A DNA stretch of 64,000 bases from an uncultured Bacteroidales bacterium (GTDB lineage Bacteria; Bacteroidota; Bacteroidia; Bacteroidales; UBA932), in the NCBI GenBank assembly GCA_905233345.1, contig CAJODQ010000002.1, forward strand, positions 1 to 64,000. The letters are read 5' to 3'. Made by a program: the position numbers and the translations under genes. Positions within the stretch are counted from its first letter, which is position 1. The number at the start of each line of letters is the position of its first letter. Below the pieces are notes generated by a model that was given only the letters and a program-made list of their open reading frames with translations, made no database searches and was not told where the DNA came from. This document shows positions 59,277-64,000 of this stretch, piece after piece.

Positions 59277-61037
59277 ATGCTTCAGGTCCTACCGCAAAAC
59301 ATATCCAACCTGATCGCCGCCGGTGAGGTGGTGTCGCGTCCCGCTTCGGTCGTCAAGGAGCTGGTGGAGAATGCCATCGACGCCGGTGCCCACAGCGTCA
59401 TCGTGACGGTGCTCGACGCGGGCAAGACCCTGATTCAAGTGATCGATGACGGTTGCGGCATGAGCCCGGAAGAAGCCGTGCTCTGCTTTGAACGCCACGC
59501 TACCAGCAAGATCGCCACGGCGGAAGACCTGCAGCACATCCTGACATACGGCTTCCGCGGCGAAGCCCTTGCTTCCATCGCCGCTGTGGCCGAAGTGACG
59601 CTCCGCACCCGCCGCCCTCAGGACGAAGTCGGCACCCAGGTCGAGATCAGCGAGTCGAAGCCGCCGAAAGTCCAGCCCATCGCCGCACCCGCCGGCAGCA
59701 ACTTCGCCATCCGCAACCTCTTTTATAACGTGCCCGCCCGCCGCAAGTTTCTCAAATCGGACAACGCGGAACTGCGGGCCATCATCCAGGAATTCCTGCG
59801 CATTGCGCTCATCCGCCCGGAAGTCGCCTTCAAGCTCACGTCCAACGGCAAGGAGATCCACAACCTGCGTCCCGCCGCCACCCGCAAGAAACGCATCCTT
59901 GACATTTACGGGATGAACCTGGCCCGGGAACTGGTGGAGGTCAGCGTCGACACCTCGCTCGTGCGCATCAGCGGCTTCATCGGCAACCCCGAGGACGCCC
60001 GCAAGAGCAGCGGGAACCAGTTCTTCTTCGTCAACGGGCGCTATTTCCGCTCGCCTTTCTTCCACAAAGCGGTGTGCAAGCCCTATGAAAAACTGGTCCC
60101 TGAAGACTGTGTCCCGGCCTATTTCCTTTTCCTGGAGACCGAACCCGAGCGCGTGGACGTCAACATCCATCCCGCCAAGACCGAGGTCAAGTTCGAAGAT
60201 GAAGGCCTGATCTACGAGATCCTGACGGCAGCAGTCCGCGAGGCGCTGGGCAAGAACAATTTCACCCCGAGCATCGACTTCGACATGAAGGGTGCGCCCG
60301 ACATCCCGGTCTTCTCCAGCCGCGACAGTGGCTCCGGTAACTGGACCAAGCCGCCCCGCATGGACTATTCTCCGCTCTTCAATCCCTTCGACGAGTTGCC
60401 CGTCCCGCCCGCAGACGTGCCGGTGCTTGACCCTGTGCCGGGCTACGGCCGGCTCTTCGAGGAAGAAACGGCTGCCCCCGCCAGCAACCTGCTGGTGCTG
60501 CAGCGCCGCTACATCGTGACCCCGGTAAAATCGGGCCTGATGGTGGTTGACATCCGCCGGGCCCGCGAACGGATTTTCTACGAACGCTACTTCGAAAAGA
60601 TTGCGGAGCAGCAGCCCGTGCGGCAGCAGTCGCTCTTTCCGGTGACGCTGACCCTCAGCGCGGAAGACTACCTGGCCGTGCTGGAGCAGCCCGACCTGAC
60701 CGCCGCCCTGGGCTTCGACATCCGGGATTTCGGCGCGAACACCGTTGTGGTCCACGCGTTGCCCGAAGGCTTCGGCAGCGGGGAAGAGAGCGTCCGGCGC
60801 GGCATCGACGACTTGATCGCCGCCCTGAAAGACGACACCTCGCTCGACGACCAGAAGCAGTTGCTGGCTGCCAAAATGGCCGCTTCCGCTGCGGCCAGCG
60901 ACCCGGGAAGCCTGCATTCCGAACAGGCACAATTGTTGGTGGACCAACTGTTTGCCTGCCGCGAGCCCAAGCTGACCCCGGACGGGCGAAAATGTTTGAC
61001 CATCCTTACCTTTGAAGATTTAGAGAAAAAGTTATGA
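59277..61037 (+). CDS. mutL: DNA mismatch repair protein MutL with degenerate endonuclease motif
   Basis: 586 aa. GHKL ATPase: NAIDAGAHSVIV, DDGCGM, GFRGEALASIAAV; transducer domain through about residue 330; a linker of about 70 residues; a short dimerisation domain. Where Bacteroides MutL shows DQHRAH (counterpart of the DQHA-x2-E-x4-E endonuclease motif), this protein has DIRRARERIFYE at about 425-436, so Gln and His ligands are lost. It probably acts in mismatch repair without its own nicking, or with a changed site. rhomboid gene overlaps the stop (ATGA). Confidence 0.93.
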   Translation: MLQVLPQNISNLIAAGEVVSRPASVVKELVENAIDAGAHSVIVTVLDAGKTLIQVIDDGCGMSPEEAVLCFERHATSKIATAEDLQHILTYGFRGEALASIAAVAEVTLRTRRPQDEVGTQVEISESKPPKVQPIAAPAGSNFAIRNLFYNVPARRKFLKSDNAELRAIIQEFLRIALIRPEVAFKLTSNGKEIHNLRPAATRKKRILDIYGMNLARELVEVSVDTSLVRISGFIGNPEDARKSSGNQFFFVNGRYFRSPFFHKAVCKPYEKLVPEDCVPAYFLFLETEPERVDVNIHPAKTEVKFEDEGLIYEILTAAVREALGKNNFTPSIDFDMKGAPDIPVFSSRDSGSGNWTKPPRMDYSPLFNPFDELPVPPADVPVLDPVPGYGRLFEEETAAPASNLLVLQRRYIVTPVKSGLMVVDIRRARERIFYERYFEKIAEQQPVRQQSLFPVTLTLSAEDYLAVLEQPDLTAALGFDIRDFGANTVVVHALPEGFGSGEESVRRGIDDLIAALKDDTSLDDQKQLLAAKMAASAAASDPGSLHSEQAQLLVDQLFACREPKLTPDGRKCLTILTFEDLEKKL

Positions 61038-61642
61038 GAAACCTGACTGTCGCGGTCAAGAACCTACTGATTATCAATATTATCGTCTATCTTGGCACGG
61101 TACTCATCGGCAACCCGATGTACCAGTGGTTTGCCCTTTTCCCCATCGGATCGCCGTTTTTCCGCTGGTGGCAGCTCATCACCCACATGTTCATGCACGG
61201 CAACTTCGCCCACATTTTCTTCAACATGTGGTCGCTTGTCGTGTTTGGTCCTGTCCTCGAACGCCTGTGGGGTGCCAAAAAGTTCCTGATCTACTACTTC
61301 GTCTGCGGTCTGGGCGCTGCGCTCTGCCACGAATTGGTGCTCTATTATTTCGTGCACGGTGCGCTCAACGTACCGACGGTCGGTGCTTCCGGCGCCATCT
61401 ACGGCCTGCTGCTGGGTTTCGGCATGCTCTACCCCAACATGACGCTGTCGCTGGTGTTCCCGCCCATCTCGATGAAGGCCAAGTGGTTCGTTGTGGTTTT
61501 CGCCGTCATTGAACTCGTGACCGGCATCACCGGCACCGCCGACGGCGTGGCCCATTTCGCCCACCTGGGCGGCATGCTCTTCGGCCTGATCCTGATCCTC
61601 ATCTGGAAAAAGAAAGGACAAATGTACACGGAATGGCAGTAA
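61034..61642 (+). CDS. Rhomboid-family intramembrane serine protease
   Basis: 202 aa, about six transmembrane segments. HMFMHGNFAHIFFNMWSL (the HN-containing second helix), GASGAIYGLLLGFG (catalytic Ser) and VAHFAHLGGMLFG (catalytic His) are intact. It cleaves transmembrane proteins, with substrate unknown. The ATG overlaps the mutL stop, and its own 3' end overlaps the next gene by 10 bases. Confidence 0.94.
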   Translation: MRNLTVAVKNLLIINIIVYLGTVLIGNPMYQWFALFPIGSPFFRWWQLITHMFMHGNFAHIFFNMWSLVVFGPVLERLWGAKKFLIYYFVCGLGAALCHELVLYYFVHGALNVPTVGASGAIYGLLLGFGMLYPNMTLSLVFPPISMKAKWFVVVFAVIELVTGITGTADGVAHFAHLGGMLFGLILILIWKKKGQMYTEWQ

Positions 61643-62700
61643 GGCGGAAATGGAGCTTTGGCGGCACGGTGTTCGCCCTGCTGGCTGCCGTGGCGGCCTG
61701 CGCGCTGCTGATGTCCTGCCTGGCTCCCTTCCTGCACCCGACAAAGCATCCGGTCGTGATGTTTTTCGGGCTCTACTTCATCCCGATCTTCCTGCTCAAC
61801 GTGCTGCTGCTGGTGATTGCCATCTTCCGGCATCCGCGCGCAATCCTGATCTGCGTGGTGGGTTTGCTCCCGACCCTGCTGCTGGCCGACCGCTTCGTGA
61901 AGTTCGGCCGCGGGGAGGAAGATCCGGAAGCCCCTTCCGTCCAGATCCTGACTTACAACCTGGGGCGCTATGACGCGGGCGGCCGCAAGATCACGGCCAA
62001 CGAAGCGATCCCCGGCATCCGGCGCCTGCTCGGCGAGCAAGACGCCGACATCGTGTGCCTGCAGGAATTCGCCATCCCGGACACCAGCCGCCTGGGTGAC
62101 TGCCTCCCCGACTATCCCTACCAGGCCCGGCATCTCTTCAAGGGCAAGCGCTGGTTCGGCAATGTTACGCTCAGCAAGTATCCCATCGTGGGCGAGAGCG
62201 TGCTTACCTTCCCGGACAGCCGCAACCTGTGCCTGGTGACCGACATTGACGTAGACGGGCAGACTCTCCGCGTCTACAACTGCCATTTGGAGAGCTACAG
62301 CATCTCCTTCACTACGCTGGTCAAGCGGCTGTCGCACCGTGAGACATTTACCGACGAGGTGGTGCAGGTCCACGGCAGGCTGCGCGAAGCCACGCGCCGG
62401 CGCACCGAACAGGTAACGGCGCTGCTGGAGAGCGAGGCACAGAGCCCGTATCCGAACATCCTCTGCGGCGATTTCAACGACTCGCCGGTCTCCCATACCT
62501 ATCACCGCCTGACCCGCAACCTCAAAGACAGCTTCGTAGAAGCGGGGCACGGAATGGGCGGCACCTATGCGGCACTCTGGCCGATGCTGCGCATCGACTA
62601 CATCCTGCTGCCGCAGGCCTTCCAAGCCCGCCACCACGAGACACTCCGCGTCCCCTGGTCGGACCATTATCCCGTAGAAACAACTGTATATTTTGAATAA
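61633..62700 (+). CDS. Endonuclease/exonuclease/phosphatase (EEP) family membrane protein
   Basis: 355 aa. Two to three N-terminal transmembrane segments (about 10-80), then an EEP domain: LTYNLGRYDAGG, VCLQEF (catalytic Glu), GDFNDSP and a final SDHYP. Outside-facing EEP domains of this kind may hydrolyse phosphodiesters or lipids; the substrate is unknown. Operon member after mutL and rhomboid. Confidence 0.88.
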   Translation: MAVRRKWSFGGTVFALLAAVAACALLMSCLAPFLHPTKHPVVMFFGLYFIPIFLLNVLLLVIAIFRHPRAILICVVGLLPTLLLADRFVKFGRGEEDPEAPSVQILTYNLGRYDAGGRKITANEAIPGIRRLLGEQDADIVCLQEFAIPDTSRLGDCLPDYPYQARHLFKGKRWFGNVTLSKYPIVGESVLTFPDSRNLCLVTDIDVDGQTLRVYNCHLESYSISFTTLVKRLSHRETFTDEVVQVHGRLREATRRRTEQVTALLESEAQSPYPNILCGDFNDSPVSHTYHRLTRNLKDSFVEAGHGMGGTYAALWPMLRIDYILLPQAFQARHHETLRVPWSDHYPVETTVYFE

Positions 62701-62701
62701 G

Positions 62702-63280
62702 ATGGAAAAAGAAATCGATCTCGAAGAAGTCAAGGCGGCCGTGGAAACGCTCAAGGCCGGTGGTGTCATCCTCTATCCGACCGACACGGTCTGGGGCCTC
62801 GGTTGCGATGCGACCAACGAAAAGGCGGTGGCCCGGATCTACGACATCAAGCAGCGCGCCGACAGCAAGAGCCTCATCACACTGGTGGCCAACGCCGACA
62901 TGCTGGGCAAGTATGTGAAGGTCATCCCGGAAGTGGCCATCAACCTGCTCGAAGTCAACGACAAGCCGATGACCATCATCTATCCCGACGCCATGGGTCT
63001 GGCGCCCAATGTCGTGGCGGAAGACGGCACGGCCGGCATCCGCATCCCGATGAACGATTTCTGCGTGGAGGTGATCCGTCGCTTCCACAAGCCCATCGTC
63101 TCGACCTCAGCCAACATCTCCGGCCAGCCCGCCCCGGCCTTCTACGAGGATATCCCCGTCGAAATCATCGAGGCCGCCGACTGGGTCGCCGACCCCTACC
63201 TGGAAGAAGGCGCTACCGGCGAACCCTCCCAGATCATCCAGGTGGGCCTTCACGGCGAAATCAAGGTGATTCGGGAGTAA
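62702..63280 (+). CDS. tsaC: L-threonylcarbamoyladenylate synthase (TsaC/Sua5-like)
   Basis: 192 aa from ATG 62702. YrdC fold with LYPTDTVWGLGCDAT, IKQRADSKSLITLV and STSANISGQPA. Makes the threonylcarbamoyl-AMP used for t6A37 of tRNAs; tcdA (50151) later cyclises it. It lacks the extra Sua5 domain. It begins 1 base after the EEP gene. Confidence 0.93.
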   Translation: MEKEIDLEEVKAAVETLKAGGVILYPTDTVWGLGCDATNEKAVARIYDIKQRADSKSLITLVANADMLGKYVKVIPEVAINLLEVNDKPMTIIYPDAMGLAPNVVAEDGTAGIRIPMNDFCVEVIRRFHKPIVSTSANISGQPAPAFYEDIPVEIIEAADWVADPYLEEGATGEPSQIIQVGLHGEIKVIRE

Positions 63281-63282
63281 CG

Positions 63283-64000
63283 CTACTTGCTGAACGTCAA
63301 ATACACGGCGGCCGTCGCTACGATGGCCGCCGTTTCTATGCGGAGGCGGCTGTCGCCGAGGGAAACGGGCTGCCAGCCACGTTCGAGCGCAAGGGCCACT
63401 TCAGCACGGGAGAAGTCGCCCTCAGGTCCAATCATGATGGTGATCTTCGGCTGAGATGCCGGGTCAAGCCCGGCATGACGGGTATTGTCAAGCCCGGCAC
63501 GACGGAGGGCTTCTTTAATGTCGACCTTGCCGGTGGCTTCGTCGCAGTAACAGATGAGCTTGAGGCCTTCGTGGTCCTGCTTCAGGAAGTCCGTGACAGT
63601 CGTGGCTTCGTCGAGCTGGGGGATGGCGCCTTTGTGGGATTGCTTGGCCGCGCTGACGAGGAGGCGCTCGATACGCTCGGGCTTGAAGACCTTGCGCTCA
63701 GAGTAGTCGCCGAAGAGGGGTGTGATGACGTCGACGCCGATCTCGGTGGCCTTTTCGGCGAACCATTCGAAACGGTCGATGTTCTTGGGCGGACAGACGG
63801 CCATCCGGAGCCAATAATCGTGACTGCCATAGTTTTCCACCCATTCGTCCACGTCGAAGAGGACGGCGCGGGGATCGTCGTCCACGATCGTGCAGCGGTA
63901 GAGCATGCCATGGCCGTCGACCACGTGGATCGTGTCGCCGCGGCGGTGGCGCAGCACGCGGACGCAGTGCGCCGACTCGTCGGCGTCGAGGGTCCGGCCG
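63283..64000 (-). CDS. rsmE: 16S rRNA (uracil-1498-N3)-methyltransferase, 5' end outside the window
   Basis: About 238 codons are visible and the frame stays open to the window edge (DADESAHCVRVLRHRRGDTIHVVDG), so the start is missing. SPOUT-type methyltransferase: IMIGPEGDFSRAEVALA is the SAM-knot motif, LGDSRLRIETAAIVA the C-terminal one. It methylates U1498 of 16S rRNA. An in-frame insertion RRAGLDNTRHAGLDPASQ, encoded by palindromic repeat units, separates EAL from PKITIMIGPEG; ordinary RsmE lacks it. Confidence 0.93.
   Translation of the reverse strand, partial: GRTLDADESAHCVRVLRHRRGDTIHVVDGHGMLYRCTIVDDDPRAVLFDVDEWVENYGSHDYWLRMAVCPPKNIDRFEWFAEKATEIGVDVITPLFGDYSERKVFKPERIERLLVSAAKQSHKGAIPQLDEATTVTDFLKQDHEGLKLICYCDEATGKVDIKEALRRAGLDNTRHAGLDPASQPKITIMIGPEGDFSRAEVALALERGWQPVSLGDSRLRIETAAIVATAAVYLTFSK
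63453..63505. repeat. REP-like palindromic repeat plus partial second unit inside rsmE
   Basis: Full unit 63453-63480 (GAGATGCCGGG...GGCATGACG) folds as ATGCCGGG/CCCGGCAT, the same design as the wbqC repeats. A partial unit (GTCAAGCCCGGCACGACGG, 63487-63505) follows directly. Coding-strand reading is RHAGLDPAS, a different frame from those used in wbqC. Confidence 0.82.

Noticed and set aside
1..64000. CRISPR arrays, prophage, insertion sequences, rRNA or secretion-system clusters
   Set aside because: No direct-repeat/spacer pattern, no transposase, integrase or phage structural gene, and no rRNA were seen on either strand.

Overview
The window is a GC-rich (roughly 60 %) stretch of a Bacteroidota chromosome, most likely order Bacteroidales. 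The evidence is the repeated TAnnTTTG -7 promoter motif, a DUF4249/TonB-receptor pair, DUF3078 and DUF4837 proteins, a cytosolic ProRS of the archaeal/eukaryotic-like type, the tRNA-Glu/rpsT pairing, S16 with a long Ala/Glu tail, and few Shine-Dalgarno sites. Family or genus cannot be fixed from the sequence; an Alistipes-like or uncultured gut/rumen Bacteroidales lineage is only a guess. Almost all of it is housekeeping DNA with tight operons, often with ATGA, TGATG or TAATG stop/start overlaps. I see no prophage, insertion sequence, CRISPR array or rRNA.

Layout. 1-440: AT-rich, gene-free. 440-3804: DUF4249 lipoprotein plus TonB-dependent receptor. 7558-3801 (minus): proS, DUF3078, tilS. 7674-10243: an aromatic-rich low-complexity lipoprotein and a FadL/OmpP1-type porin. 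13478-10233 (minus): lpxD-lpxC-lpxA-wbqC, a fully overlapping lipid A operon. 13541-19228: a leader with a terminator-like hairpin, then rimP (truncated)-nusA-infB, with purB close behind. 20424-19385 (minus): rpsP-rimM. 23769-20529 (minus): flippase-dut-murF. 27118-24776 (minus): ruvX-def-phosphohexomutase. 27141-31477: LytM-like protein, dxr, rseP, DUF4837. 31581-33368: tRNA-Glu, rpsT, radC, upp. 34700-33378 (minus): miaB. 34771-37579: LEA2-like lipoprotein, SPOR protein, rpoN, OsmC. 42087-37560 (minus): zinc-ribbon protein, M3 peptidase, M28 peptidase, membrane protein. 42306-44227: ssb, cysS. 49516-44237 (minus): metX-thrA-asd and an M48 peptidase, divergent from an Lrp-type regulator that precedes tcdA. 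50952-51123 (minus): tRNA-Met and tRNA-Gln. Then cyclophilin, M3 peptidase, yqeY, GH3, a cytosine-permease-like carrier with an uncharacterised phosphoribosyltransferase, ispF, a small membrane protein, mutL, rhomboid, an EEP nuclease/phosphatase, a TsaC-type enzyme and a partial rsmE.

Functional themes: translation and tRNA modification (tilS, proS, cysS, miaB, tcdA, tsaC, rimP, rimM, rsmE, infB), lipid A and envelope biogenesis, the MEP isoprenoid pathway (dxr, ispF), and methionine/threonine synthesis.

The most striking non-coding observation is a pair of inverted elements near 19249-19353 (minus) and 24535-24642 (plus). They share 76 identical bases that begin exactly at a consensus sigma-54 -24/-12 promoter (TGGCAC-N5-TTGCT) and run into a rho-independent terminator. 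The terminator stems differ between the copies yet both still pair. I read them as two members of a small sigma-54-dependent sRNA family that I do not recognise; rpoN itself is at 35749-37161. Other points are REP-like palindromes read in frame inside wbqC and rsmE, a RimP without its C-terminal domain, a MutL with a degenerate endonuclease motif, and a 10-bp-phased CGTTT array upstream of ssb.
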